Assembly (NCBI GenBank): GCA_965237995.1
Contig: CBDEGO010000003.1
Coordinates: forward strand, 806,001 to 870,000
Source: JAAELZ01 sp965237995
GTDB lineage: Bacteria; Pseudomonadota; Gammaproteobacteria; Arenicellales; Poriferihabitantaceae
Direction: 5' to 3'
DNA: 64,000 bases
Under the pieces are notes generated by a model, which had not been told where the DNA came from, searched no databases, and saw only the letters and a program-made list of their open reading frames with translations. The number at the start of each line of letters is the position of its first letter. Position 1 is the stretch's first letter. The position numbers were made by a program, and so were the translations under genes. Shown one piece after another: positions 51,192 through 60,170 of this stretch.

Positions 51192-51734
51192 ATGATTAGC
51201 CCATTCGAGTCGCACACCCCCGACATTCATCCCAGTGCATTTATTCACGAGATGGCTTATGTCAGCGGCCAAACCAAAGTAGGGGCCGATAGCAGTATTT
51301 GGCCCATGGTCGTGCTACGCGGCGATGTTAATAGCATCGAAATCGGGCAACGCACCAACATTCAAGACGGCGCAGTGTTACATACCAGCCATGATTCTGA
51401 ATTTAGCCGAAATGGAGGTTCGCCGCTGTTTATCGGTGATGACGTTACAGTCGGCCATAACGCGACTATTCACGGCTGTACTTTGCACGACTGCTGTTTA
51501 ATTGGCATGGGGTCGGTTGTTCTGGACGACGCGGTGGTACATAGCAATAATATTGTAGGCGCGGGCGCATTGGTCCCCCCTGGTAAAGTGCTGGAAAGCG
51601 GCTACTTATGGGTGGGTTCACCAGTAAAGCAGGCTCGCTCTTTAAACCCAAAAGAGCTCGCTTTTTTACTGTATTCTGCCCAGCACTATAGCGAATTAGC
51701 CAAGCGCACCGCCACGGTAGCACCCAATAATTAA
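51192..51734 (+). CDS. Gamma-class carbonic anhydrase-like protein (YrdA type)
   Basis: About 180 residues from ATG 51192 (MISPFESHTPDIHPSAFIHE); a TTG five codons earlier is possible. Left-handed beta-helix hexapeptide repeats (SIWPMVVLRGDVNSIEIGQR, TNIQDGAVLHTSHD, DDVTVGHNATIHGC, CLIGMGSVVLDDAVV) with the three metal His residues in HTSHD and GHNATIH. Relatives bind zinc and have weak or no anhydrase activity. It ends four bases before ccmA. Confidence 0.92.
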   Translation: MISPFESHTPDIHPSAFIHEMAYVSGQTKVGADSSIWPMVVLRGDVNSIEIGQRTNIQDGAVLHTSHDSEFSRNGGSPLFIGDDVTVGHNATIHGCTLHDCCLIGMGSVVLDDAVVHSNNIVGAGALVPPGKVLESGYLWVGSPVKQARSLNPKELAFLLYSAQHYSELAKRTATVAPNN

Positions 51735-51737
51735 TTC

Positions 51738-52358
51738 ATGTTAGAAGCGCAAGACCTGGAGTGCGTTAAGGGTAACGACCAACTTTTTTCTGGATTTAAC
51801 CTCAGTGCCAGCGCGGGGCAGATTATCCAGATCACAGGTGAGAATGGGTCTGGAAAAACCAGTTTATTGCGCATTCTCACAGGGCTAAGTGAACCCGAAA
51901 GTGGTGAGGTTTTGTGGCAAGGAAACAGCATCTTTGACAATAGCGCGCACTATCAAGCAGAACTTGCCTACTTAGGCCATTTAAACGGTTTAAAACCCAG
52001 CCTCAGTGCCATTGAAAATTTAATCGCTGGTCGTGCATTATTGAGCAAGCCAAGCAATGTCAGCCCGAACCAAGCCCTTATAAAAGTTGGCCTTGATGGC
52101 TATCAGCATATTTATGCATATCAATTATCCGCTGGTCAACAACGTCGAGTTGCATTGGCGAGGTTACTGCTATCCGGCGCAAAGCTGTGGATATTAGACG
52201 AACCTATTACTGCTATCGACCCAAAGGGTGTAGCGGTTTTTGAGCAGATGATCGCCGAACACGCCAATACCGATGGGCTAGTATTGTTGACTAGCCATCA
52301 AGAATTACTTTTACCAGACAGTGATTTTTCCCAAGTGCACATCGGCGCGACCAGCTAA
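51738..52358 (+). CDS. ccmA: Haem exporter ATP-binding protein CcmA
   Basis: A 206-residue single ABC domain: Walker A GENGSGKTSLLR (about residue 33), signature LSAGQQRRVALARLL, Walker B LWILDEPITAID. It powers the CcmABCD complex that releases holo-CcmE from CcmC. First gene of the ccm operon; the next start is within seven bases. Confidence 0.96.
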   Translation: MLEAQDLECVKGNDQLFSGFNLSASAGQIIQITGENGSGKTSLLRILTGLSEPESGEVLWQGNSIFDNSAHYQAELAYLGHLNGLKPSLSAIENLIAGRALLSKPSNVSPNQALIKVGLDGYQHIYAYQLSAGQQRRVALARLLLSGAKLWILDEPITAIDPKGVAVFEQMIAEHANTDGLVLLTSHQELLLPDSDFSQVHIGATS

Positions 52359-52364
52359 TTGAAC

Positions 52365-53045
52365 ATGTCGAACTCTTCGTTAACCGCCGCTGCTGCTATT
52401 ATTAAACACGACTTAAAGTCCGTTTTTCGTAGCTCCAGCGCGGTGGTTAACCCATTATTGTTTTTATTAATGGTATGCAGCCTGTTTCCGTTTGGGGTAG
52501 GCCCAGAAAAATCGACCCTCAGCCTGATTGCACCAGGTGTACTGTGGGTGGCTGCTCTGCTGTCAACGCTATTGGCATTAGACCATTTGTTTCGTTCAGA
52601 TTTCGATGACGGCAGCTTAGAGCAAATGCTGTTAAGCGCGCACCCTACCCCTCTATTAACCTTGGCCAAGGTGTGCACACATTGGTTGGTCACTGGCTTG
52701 CCGCTGATTATTATTTCACCTTTGCTAGGCTTACTTTTGAATTTACCAAAAGATGCTTTTGCAACCTTAGTTACCAGCCTATTACTTGGCACCCCAACCC
52801 TTAGTTTAATCGGCGCTATCGGTGTCGGTTTAACCGTTGGCATACAACGCAGCGGCTTGCTGCTAAGCCTGCTGATTATTCCACTTTACATACCCGTTTT
52901 AATATTCGGCGCAAGTGCTGTGCAATCTGCCGCGGTGGGCTTATCAAGTAGTGGTCAACTTTATATTTTAGCAGCAAGCCTAGTGTTTGCCTTGACCTTA
53001 GCGCCATTCGCCACCGCTGCTGCGCTAAAAGTCAGTTTGAATTAA
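52365..53045 (+). CDS. ccmB: Haem exporter permease CcmB
   Basis: About 226 residues from ATG 52365 (MSNSSLTAAAAIIKHDLKSV); a TTG six bases earlier follows directly after the ccmA stop. It has six membrane helices and the family motif DFDDGSLEQMLLSAHP. Partner of CcmA and CcmC. Confidence 0.95.
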   Translation: MSNSSLTAAAAIIKHDLKSVFRSSSAVVNPLLFLLMVCSLFPFGVGPEKSTLSLIAPGVLWVAALLSTLLALDHLFRSDFDDGSLEQMLLSAHPTPLLTLAKVCTHWLVTGLPLIIISPLLGLLLNLPKDAFATLVTSLLLGTPTLSLIGAIGVGLTVGIQRSGLLLSLLIIPLYIPVLIFGASAVQSAAVGLSSSGQLYILAASLVFALTLAPFATAAALKVSLN

Positions 53046-53090
53046 GGCCATCACCCTACAATAAGCAGAACACTATAATTGCGCTATTTA

Positions 53091-53600
53091 ATGATGAGCA
53101 ACCACCGCTTATTCGCTTTAATTTTCATTTTATTCAGTTGGGTAAATATCACTTACGCAGAAGACTACGCCGATTTGCTTAAAGCAGAAATAAATGCGAT
53201 TGATGGTGATCCGAGTCAAATTGAGTTTACGCTCACAAACACCTCGACGGACACAACGGCTAAATTTTTAAGCTGGAGCACGCCATTAGAAGGGCGACTG
53301 ACTCAATCTCTCTTTGAGGTAAAGCGCGACGGCGAACTATTACCGTATCGTGGACGGGTGGTGCGCCGAGCAGCCCCCACTGAAGCGGACTACCTTACGC
53401 TCACACAAGGTCAATCCGTCACCAAAACTATCGATTTAACTCAAAGCTACGATTTTTCGCTGCCCGGAGAATACTGCATTACCTATCAAGCTCAATTATC
53501 GAATTTACAACTTTTTGATAAAACGAATCAATTGCAATATGACGGCCAAGATAAGATTAACCTAATCAGCTCGCCAACGATTGATTTCAAGCTGCAATAA
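53091..53600 (+). CDS. Secreted protein of unknown function inside the ccm operon (M35-prodomain-like)
   Basis: About 169 residues from ATG 53091 (MMSNHRLFALIFILFSWVNI), with a signal peptide cleaved near TYAE. The mature part, IEFTLTNTSTDTTAKFLSWS, TPLEGRLTQSLFEVKRDGEL, DLTQSYDFSLPGEYCITYQA, looks like the beta-sandwich domain found before deuterolysin (M35) peptidases, but there is no HExxH peptidase domain. Its place between ccmB and ccmC is not part of the standard operon. It may be a periplasmic binding or inhibitory domain. Function unknown. Confidence 0.78.
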   Translation: MMSNHRLFALIFILFSWVNITYAEDYADLLKAEINAIDGDPSQIEFTLTNTSTDTTAKFLSWSTPLEGRLTQSLFEVKRDGELLPYRGRVVRRAAPTEADYLTLTQGQSVTKTIDLTQSYDFSLPGEYCITYQAQLSNLQLFDKTNQLQYDGQDKINLISSPTIDFKLQ

Positions 53601-53851
53601 GTGTGCATACCGCCTTGTACACAGTGCATTAATGCGCATAAAACCACAGCATGCTACACCGTATAAACCAGTTTAGTCACCGAATGGCATTTTTTCGTTA
53701 AAGCGTTGTCTTAGCACTACCTTGCTCGGCTTAGCTGTGATACTTTTATTCGCCATACAAGGCTCTTTATATTGCGCTGTAGTAGCGGCGCTCAGCTGGA
53801 AAAGCTTAATGCGACTGCCCCGATGAATAAGCGATAGTCGAACAACATCCG

Positions 53852-54631
53852 ATGACAACAAGTACTGCAAACACTTCAAACAATGGCTTTTGGCGATGGT
53901 TTCATCGCTTTGGTTCACCGCAATATTTTGATTCATTTGCAAAACGTTGGACCCCTTGGCTAGCCGGTATTACCGCCATTTTATTTATTGTGGGTTTAGT
54001 CGGTGGTTTAGTTTTTGCGCCCGCCGATTATCAGCAAGGCGACAGCTTTAGAATTATTTATGTGCATGTTCCGGCGGCATGGATGGGTATGTTTACCTAT
54101 ATGGTTATCGCCACCGCTGGTGCTATTACGCTGATATGGCGCATGAAATTAGCCGATGCAATCGCCCGCGCGAGTGCGCCCTTAGGGGCATCGTTCACCT
54201 TTTTAGCGCTAGTTACCGGCAGTTTGTGGGGGCGTCCGATGTGGGGCACCTACTGGGAATGGGACGCGCGCATCGTATCCGAGTTAATTTTACTATTTCT
54301 TTATTTGGGTTATATTGCGCTAACTTCTGCGATTATCGATAGAAAAATGGCTTCGCGTGCCGGCGCTATTTTGGCTTTAGTTGGCGTTATTAATCTACCT
54401 ATCATCCATTATTCAGTAGAATGGTGGAATACGCTGCATCAAGGAGCAACCGTAAGCAAGTTTGATAAACCATCTATTGATACACGAATGCTAATTCCAC
54501 TATTGGTTATGTTTTTTGCTTATCAGTTTTATTATTTTACTCTCCTATTTATGCGCGTTCGAAACGAATTACTCGACGCAGAGCGGCGCACCAAATGGGT
54601 GGCTGAACTTGTAAAAAAGGAGATGTCATGA
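53852..54631 (+). CDS. ccmC: Haem export protein CcmC
   Basis: A 259-residue protein with six helices. The tryptophan-rich haem-handling motif is WGRPMWGTYWEWDARIVSEL, with conserved His residues in VHVPAAW and IHYSVEWWNTLHQG. It delivers haem to CcmE. It overlaps ccmD by four bases. About 250 bases without a gene precede it after the unknown secreted protein. Confidence 0.97.
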   Translation: MTTSTANTSNNGFWRWFHRFGSPQYFDSFAKRWTPWLAGITAILFIVGLVGGLVFAPADYQQGDSFRIIYVHVPAAWMGMFTYMVIATAGAITLIWRMKLADAIARASAPLGASFTFLALVTGSLWGRPMWGTYWEWDARIVSELILLFLYLGYIALTSAIIDRKMASRAGAILALVGVINLPIIHYSVEWWNTLHQGATVSKFDKPSIDTRMLIPLLVMFFAYQFYYFTLLFMRVRNELLDAERRTKWVAELVKKEMS

Positions 54632-54798
54632 GCGAATTTCTCGCCATGGGCGGCTATGCATTTTATGTCTGGATGAGTGTCGGCATTACCGCCATTGTGC
54701 TGCTATGGAATATTGTGTCACCGATCATGCGACGCAAATCGCTGCTGCGTGACGTCGCCGGACAAATCGCTCGTACCAACAGAAAAAACGCACAATAG
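54628..54798 (+). CDS. ccmD: CcmD small haem-export subunit
   Basis: A 56-residue single-helix protein: MSEFLAMGGYAFYVWMSVGI then TAIVLLWNIVSPIMRRKSLL, with a basic cytoplasmic tail. The FLAMGGYAFYVW motif is the CcmD hallmark. It overlaps the ccmC stop (ATGA) and ends two bases before ccmE. It stabilises the CcmC-CcmE complex. Confidence 0.95.
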   Translation: MSEFLAMGGYAFYVWMSVGITAIVLLWNIVSPIMRRKSLLRDVAGQIARTNRKNAQ

Positions 54799-54800
54799 TC

Positions 54801-55250
54801 ATGACCCCAAAAAGAAAACAACGGCTACTGCTGGTTTCGCTGTTACTCATTGGCATCTCAATTGCGGTAGGGCTGACGTTAATGGCGCTTAAACAAAACA
54901 TGAACTTTTTCTTTTCGCCTTCACAAATTACTGCGGGTGAAGCGCCCGAAGGAATTTCGTTCCGTATCGGCGGAATGGTCGTAGACCAAAGCATTGTGCG
55001 CAGTGATAGTGACTTAAGCGTGCAATTTAAAGTGACTGACACCGCGCAAACTGTGCCCGTACAGTACACCGGCATTCTCCCTGACTTATTCCGTGAGGGC
55101 CAAGGTATTGTGGCGCTGGGCAAATTAGAAGGCGGCACCTTCATGGCTGAAGAAGTGCTTGCTAAGCACGATGAAAACTATATGCCGCCTGAAGTCACCG
55201 AAGCGCTCAAGCAAGCCAACAAAGGCAAATATGCCAATCCAGCGCAATGA
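54801..55250 (+). CDS. ccmE: Haem chaperone CcmE
   Basis: A 149-residue periplasmic chaperone with an N-terminal membrane anchor (residues 8-30) and an OB-fold. The haem-binding His123 and Tyr127 are in LAKHDENYMPPEV. It accepts haem covalently and hands it to CcmF. Stop overlaps the ccmF start (ATGA). Confidence 0.98.
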   Translation: MTPKRKQRLLLVSLLLIGISIAVGLTLMALKQNMNFFFSPSQITAGEAPEGISFRIGGMVVDQSIVRSDSDLSVQFKVTDTAQTVPVQYTGILPDLFREGQGIVALGKLEGGTFMAEEVLAKHDENYMPPEVTEALKQANKGKYANPAQ

Positions 55251-57226
55251 TCGCAGAGATTGGTAACTTTTCGCTGTCAATCGCGCTGTGTCTTTCACTG
55301 ATTCTAGCCATTGTCCCTAGCCTTGGCTTACGCTACGGATATGCCAACTGGATAGCGGTCGCTAAACCAGCGGCACTGGCACAATTTGCTTTTGTCATTG
55401 TTGCATTCGCAGCCTTAACTTATTTATTCATTAACAGTGATTTTTCAGTCAAATTAGTCGCTGCACACTCCAATACACAGCTTCCTTTGCTATTCAAAAT
55501 ATCAGGGGTATGGGGCTCACATGAAGGTTCCTTATTGCTATGGGCGCTCATGCTAAGTCTTTGGACCGCCGCCGTAGCTGTTTTTAGTCGCTCAATGCCA
55601 GAACAGATTGTTGCACAAGTATTGGCGGTGATGGGTTTTATCAGCATTGGCTTTTTGCTGTTTATGCTGCTCACCTCAAATCCATTTGAACGCCTATTCC
55701 CCACCCCGATTGAAGGGCGTGACTTAAACCCATTATTGCAAGACTTCGGTTTAGCGGTCCACCCACCTATGCTTTACATGGGTTATGTGGGCTTAAGCGT
55801 TGCCTTTGCATTCGCGATTGCAGCGATGATAGGCGGGCGGCTTGATGCCAGTTGGGCCCGCTGGTCACGACCATGGACAAACGTAGCTTGGCTATTTCTA
55901 ACTATTGGTATCGCGCTTGGCTCTTGGTGGGCCTACTACGAACTGGGCTGGGGCGGCTGGTGGTTTTGGGACCCCGTTGAGAACGCCTCCTTCATGCCAT
56001 GGCTTGTTGCAACAGCGCTCATGCACTCTTTAGCGGCTACCGAAAAACGCGGCGTGTTTAAAGCATGGACTGTATTACTTGCCGTGTTTGCCTTTTCCTT
56101 ATCGCTACTCGGCACCTTCTTAGTGCGCTCTGGCGTACTCACCTCCGTCCATTCATTCGCCTCAGACCCTGGGCGCGGCTTATTCATACTCATATTTTTA
56201 GGCATTGTTGTTGGCGGCTCTTTAAGTCTATATGCCTGGCGCGCACCGCAAATACGTAGCCACGTTCGCTTTGAAACGGTATCCCGAGAAACCAGTTTGT
56301 TAGTCAACAACGTTTTGCTGATTGTTGCAGCAGCCAGTGTATTGCTCGGAACGCTATACCCACTTATTTTGGATGCACTAGGCATGGGCAAAATTTCGGT
56401 GGGGCCGCCCTACTTTAATAGCGTTTTTGTGCCATTGACTATTCCTCTGGCCTTGTTAGTTAGCATTGGCGCGTATACGAGATGGAAGCGCGACTCATTA
56501 AATCGCATCAGTAAAAAATTATTGGTTCCTTTAGTGCTGAGTGTGTTGATTGGCTTAAGTGTTCCTTTGTTACAGTCGCATTACTCTATTAACGCCGCAC
56601 TAGGCTGTGTACTAGGCTGCTGGACCATTTTATCAAGCCTTAGCTTAATTTATGACCGACTCAATATCCCCGCCGGTGGTTTTAGAGCATTTAGCTCTGC
56701 ACCTAGAGGGTTTTACGGCATGGTGGCTGGGCATGTCGGCTTAGGCGTATTTGTCATTGGTGTCACCATGACTTCAGCTTACAGCATAGAAAAGGATTTG
56801 CGCGTGAGTCCAGATGAGCAGATTAACATCGCTGGATATACCTTTTCTTTTGAAGGCGTCAAACAAGCTCAAGGCCCTAATTACTCTGCTTCAGAAGGAC
56901 AAGTTGTTGTCACCAAAGCAAAACAAGTGATTGCCAAACTGACCCCACAAAAACGAACCTATGCGTCAGGCATGCCAATGACGGAAGCATCGATAGATGC
57001 CGGGTTATTTCGAGACCTTTATGTTGCCTTAGGTGAACCCATTGGTGAAGACGGGGCTTGGGCATTACGCATTTATCACAAACCACTTATTCGTTGGATT
57101 TGGTTAGGTGCACTGATTATGGCCTTTGGCGGATTACTCGCCGCAGCCGACCCTCGTTACCGCAAACTGGCTGCACGAGAAGCGAATCAACAGCGGTCAC
57201 AATCATCCGCTCAGAGCGCCGCCTAA
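55247..57226 (+). CDS. ccmF: Haem lyase subunit CcmF
   Basis: A 659-residue membrane protein with about 15 helices. The WWD motif is WGGWWFWDPVENASFMPWL, and conserved His residues lie in SHEGSLLLW, VHPPMLYMG and VHSFASDPG. It ligates haem to apocytochrome c with CcmH and CcmI. Overlaps ccmG by one base (TAATG). Confidence 0.98.
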   Translation: MIAEIGNFSLSIALCLSLILAIVPSLGLRYGYANWIAVAKPAALAQFAFVIVAFAALTYLFINSDFSVKLVAAHSNTQLPLLFKISGVWGSHEGSLLLWALMLSLWTAAVAVFSRSMPEQIVAQVLAVMGFISIGFLLFMLLTSNPFERLFPTPIEGRDLNPLLQDFGLAVHPPMLYMGYVGLSVAFAFAIAAMIGGRLDASWARWSRPWTNVAWLFLTIGIALGSWWAYYELGWGGWWFWDPVENASFMPWLVATALMHSLAATEKRGVFKAWTVLLAVFAFSLSLLGTFLVRSGVLTSVHSFASDPGRGLFILIFLGIVVGGSLSLYAWRAPQIRSHVRFETVSRETSLLVNNVLLIVAAASVLLGTLYPLILDALGMGKISVGPPYFNSVFVPLTIPLALLVSIGAYTRWKRDSLNRISKKLLVPLVLSVLIGLSVPLLQSHYSINAALGCVLGCWTILSSLSLIYDRLNIPAGGFRAFSSAPRGFYGMVAGHVGLGVFVIGVTMTSAYSIEKDLRVSPDEQINIAGYTFSFEGVKQAQGPNYSASEGQVVVTKAKQVIAKLTPQKRTYASGMPMTEASIDAGLFRDLYVALGEPIGEDGAWALRIYHKPLIRWIWLGALIMAFGGLLAAADPRYRKLAAREANQQRSQSSAQSAA

Positions 57227-57756
57227 TGAATCGATATGTTATTCCCCTCGTTGGGTTTATCGTGCTTGCTATATTTTTAGGGGCCGGGTTAAAGCTAGAC
57301 CCTAAGAAAATCCCATCTCCTCTAGTCGATAAACCAGCGCCCACATTCAGCGTACCTAATTTGCACAATACAGCCTCTGCTGTTAGCACCGACGCTTTGC
57401 TGGGCGAAGTTTGGTTACTAAACGTGTTCGCCTCGTGGTGTGTGGCCTGTCGGCAAGAACACCCGTTAATTAACGAGCTGTCGAAGCAAAACCTCATCAC
57501 GCTGGTTGGCCTTAATTACAAAGACCAACGTCAAGATGCGCTTAATTGGCTAAACCAGTTTGGCGACCCTTATCAGCAAATCGCCTTCGATCTGGCTGGC
57601 GATGTGGGCATTGATTACGGCGTATACGGCGTGCCAGAAAGCTTTTTAGTGGATAAACAAGGGCAGATCCGATTCAAGCAAATTGGCCCATTTAGCGCAG
57701 AAGATATTCAAACCCAGTTATTGCCGATAATTGCAAAACTGAACGCTGAATCATAA
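57226..57756 (+). CDS. ccmG: Thiol:disulfide oxidoreductase CcmG/DsbE
   Basis: A 176-residue membrane-anchored thioredoxin from ATG 57226 (MNRYVIPLVGFIVLAIFLGA). A longer frame running back into ccmF is a shadow. Active site FASWCVACRQEHP (Cys72/Cys75) and the GVYGVPESFLVD cis-Pro region. It reduces the CXXCH of apocytochromes. Overlaps both neighbours by one base. Confidence 0.96.
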   Translation: MNRYVIPLVGFIVLAIFLGAGLKLDPKKIPSPLVDKPAPTFSVPNLHNTASAVSTDALLGEVWLLNVFASWCVACRQEHPLINELSKQNLITLVGLNYKDQRQDALNWLNQFGDPYQQIAFDLAGDVGIDYGVYGVPESFLVDKQGQIRFKQIGPFSAEDIQTQLLPIIAKLNAES

Positions 57757-58217
57757 TGACAAAAATTATTTGCTCTGCACTTAGTTCGGTATTAATACTA
57801 CTTGCTTCCTACAACAGCTACGCGGTGATTGAAGAGCATCAGTTTGCCACGCCAAAGCAAGAACAACTCTACCAACAACTGATTCAAGAGCTTCGCTGTT
57901 TGGTGTGCCAAAACCAAAATCTGGCTGATTCAAATGCAGACCTCGCAAAAGACTTGCGCGGTAAAACCTATGAAATGGTTGTTGCAAATAAAACCCATGG
58001 CGAGATTGCCGAATTCATGGTGGCCCGCTACGGTGATTTTGTCTTATATCGACCGCCAGTTAACTCTGCAACGGCGCTGCTCTGGTTTGGCCCGTTTGCG
58101 CTGTTAGCATTGGCCTTGGGGTTCGTGCTACTTCGCTTAAAGCGACAAGGTGCAGCTAATCATTCCAAGCCCATAGAAGGCCTAGAAAACGCCAAAAATA
58201 TACTGGAACAAGAATAA
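57756..58217 (+). CDS. ccmH: CcmH apocytochrome reductant/haem lyase subunit
   Basis: A 153-residue protein: signal peptide (residues 1-23), active-site LRCLVCQNQNLADSNADLAK (Cys48/Cys51) and a C-terminal membrane helix (ALLWFGPFALLALALGFVLL). Short form, with the TPR part encoded separately as ccmI. Confidence 0.97.
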   Translation: MTKIICSALSSVLILLASYNSYAVIEEHQFATPKQEQLYQQLIQELRCLVCQNQNLADSNADLAKDLRGKTYEMVVANKTHGEIAEFMVARYGDFVLYRPPVNSATALLWFGPFALLALALGFVLLRLKRQGAANHSKPIEGLENAKNILEQE

Positions 58218-58219
58218 TC

Positions 58220-59542
58220 ATGTTATTTTGGATTTGTGCCGCAGTGCTACTCGGCATTGCAGTTTTTTGGTTATCTCGCCCTTTAAACGCTAGTAATGCA
58301 CCTAAACTAGAAAGCGCCCACGAGCGTATTATCGCTATCGCCAAAGAGCGGCGAAACGAGATTCAAAGCTCGTTGGACACGGGCGACCTAACACCACAAG
58401 AACACACGCAAGCGATGGCAGATTTAGAATCTGCCTTAGCAGATGAACTCAGCACGTCAAATGAATTGGGTGAAGCTAAGAGCAGCCCCCCAAATTTTTC
58501 AAGTGCCGCTATATTGCTATGCGTACCCCTTATTGCACTAGGTATGTATGCGCTCACTGGCACCTCTGATTATCAATTTCGCGCCGAACAAGCCAAAGCG
58601 CAAGCGGCTGCCAATAAACAAGCCGAGGCCGTGCCAAGCCTTGAACAATTAGTTGATGGTTTAGAGGCACGATTACAGGAAAACCCCACTGATGAAAGAG
58701 GCTTATTCTTATTGGGTCAAACGTATAGCCGCATCGGTCGGCACGCTGAAGCGGCTGATACTTATAGCAAGTTGCTATCACAAGTTGGCCCTAACGCAGA
58801 TTTGCTAGTAGAACAGGCGGACGCGATGGCGATGAACAACAATCAAGCGTTTACACAAGATAGTTACGCACTACTTACGCAAGCCATCGACTTAGACCCG
58901 CACCATGTTAAGGGGCGCTGGCTAATAGGCATAGCGGATATGGGCTCTGGACTGACAAAGCAAGCACTTGAGCATTGGCTTTGGGCGAAGGAGCAATTAC
59001 GCGACGACCCAGCAGGTTCAGCCCAAATCACTCAGTTAATCGACAACGCCCGACAACAATTAGGCGACCAAGCCAAAGACGCCGAAGCGTTGATTTTAGA
59101 AAAAATAACTAAGCATAATCAATCGGCTGAACACCTCGCTACGGTATCTGAAATTCAGCAAGGCGGCGATACCGCAACGGCTAATTCTAGCGATGCGATT
59201 GCACTACAGATTCAGGTAAGTTTAGGCGATAATATTAATGCTGAAGTGAACCCAGAAGACACTGTATTTATTTTTGCTAAAGCGCGTTCTGGCCCTAAAG
59301 CGCCTCTCGCTGTGCAGCGAGTTCAAGTAGCAGATTTACCCATCACCGTTACATTGGATGATAGCAACGCCATGTTACCCCAGTTCAAACTGAGTCTATT
59401 TGAAGAGGTAACCGTGAGTGCGCGCATATCGAAAACAGGTGAGCCAATTGCGCAATCGGGTGATATTGAAACTAAAGGCGTTGATGTAATGTTGCCTTAT
59501 ACCGAGACCATCTCACTGAGCCTTTCCAACGTAGTGAAATAA
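58220..59542 (+). CDS. ccmI: CcmI (CycH) apocytochrome chaperone
   Basis: A 440-residue protein: two membrane helices (LFWICAAVLLGIAVFWLS, AAILLCVPLIALGMYALTG), TPR region about residues 135-280 (ERGLFLLGQTYSRIGRHAEA), and a C-terminal periplasmic domain (VFIFAKARSGPKAPLAVQRV). It holds the C-terminus of apocytochromes for CcmFH. Last standard gene of the operon. Confidence 0.95.
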   Translation: MLFWICAAVLLGIAVFWLSRPLNASNAPKLESAHERIIAIAKERRNEIQSSLDTGDLTPQEHTQAMADLESALADELSTSNELGEAKSSPPNFSSAAILLCVPLIALGMYALTGTSDYQFRAEQAKAQAAANKQAEAVPSLEQLVDGLEARLQENPTDERGLFLLGQTYSRIGRHAEAADTYSKLLSQVGPNADLLVEQADAMAMNNNQAFTQDSYALLTQAIDLDPHHVKGRWLIGIADMGSGLTKQALEHWLWAKEQLRDDPAGSAQITQLIDNARQQLGDQAKDAEALILEKITKHNQSAEHLATVSEIQQGGDTATANSSDAIALQIQVSLGDNINAEVNPEDTVFIFAKARSGPKAPLAVQRVQVADLPITVTLDDSNAMLPQFKLSLFEEVTVSARISKTGEPIAQSGDIETKGVDVMLPYTETISLSLSNVVK

Positions 59543-59543
59543 T

Positions 59544-60158
59544 GTGATTGAGATGCTGCGATTAGCTAAACACCTTGTTGTTATTGGCTTTATCAGCCTA
59601 ACGTGGTCAAGTGTTGGTCACACGCAACTGCTTAGCTTAGAACAAGTAAAAGATAATTGGGGCATGACCGCAGCTGGCATTGCTGCAACCATTATTGGTC
59701 ATGAAATAGGGCATTTTGTGGCTGCAGAAAGCGAAAATGTGGATGCTTATTTTGACAACTTCACGGTGAAATACCGTAACCGAAACGGAACAGACCAGCA
59801 AGATTTGCGTTTATCATCGACGGGTTTTCAGTCGCAGTGGGTTATTTCTGAACTAGCGTTTGCAAAGCTCAAACCACATGATCTAACCAAACCTAAACGC
59901 GCTTTCTTAGGTGGCTTAGTATTAGGTCATATTGCCATAACCGCTGCTTATGCACTCGGCCTTAAAGACCACGAAGATGGCGATGCGACCGGCATTGCGG
60001 CGGCGAGCAATTACAGTAGCGATCAAATTGCATTGGCTATTGTGATACCAGCAGCACTTGACGCTTGGCGCTTACTAAGTAAAGATCCACCTCGTTGGGC
60101 TCCGTGGGTTTCTGTCGGCGCCAAAGCGGGCGGAATAGCCGCCGTATGGACTTTTTAA
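59544..60158 (+). CDS. Hypothetical membrane protein with HExxH motif
   Basis: A 204-residue protein beginning at GTG 59544 or ATG 59553. N-terminal hydrophobic segment (residues 10-25). The putative zinc motif is IIGHEIGHFVAAE (His53, Glu54, His57), with two further hydrophobic stretches (AFLGGLVLGHIAITAAYALG, IALAIVIPAALDAW). It could be a small membrane metalloprotease, but no third ligand is certain and I do not recognise a family. It follows ccmI by one base and may be co-transcribed with the ccm genes. Confidence 0.7.
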   Translation: MIEMLRLAKHLVVIGFISLTWSSVGHTQLLSLEQVKDNWGMTAAGIAATIIGHEIGHFVAAESENVDAYFDNFTVKYRNRNGTDQQDLRLSSTGFQSQWVISELAFAKLKPHDLTKPKRAFLGGLVLGHIAITAAYALGLKDHEDGDATGIAAASNYSSDQIALAIVIPAALDAWRLLSKDPPRWAPWVSVGAKAGGIAAVWTF

Positions 60159-60170
60159 AAAACTAAAACT

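Noticed and set aside
53673..53942. A minus-strand frame of 89 codons between the secreted protein and ccmC
   Set aside because: It overlaps the ccmC start, has no ribosome site and resembles no family.
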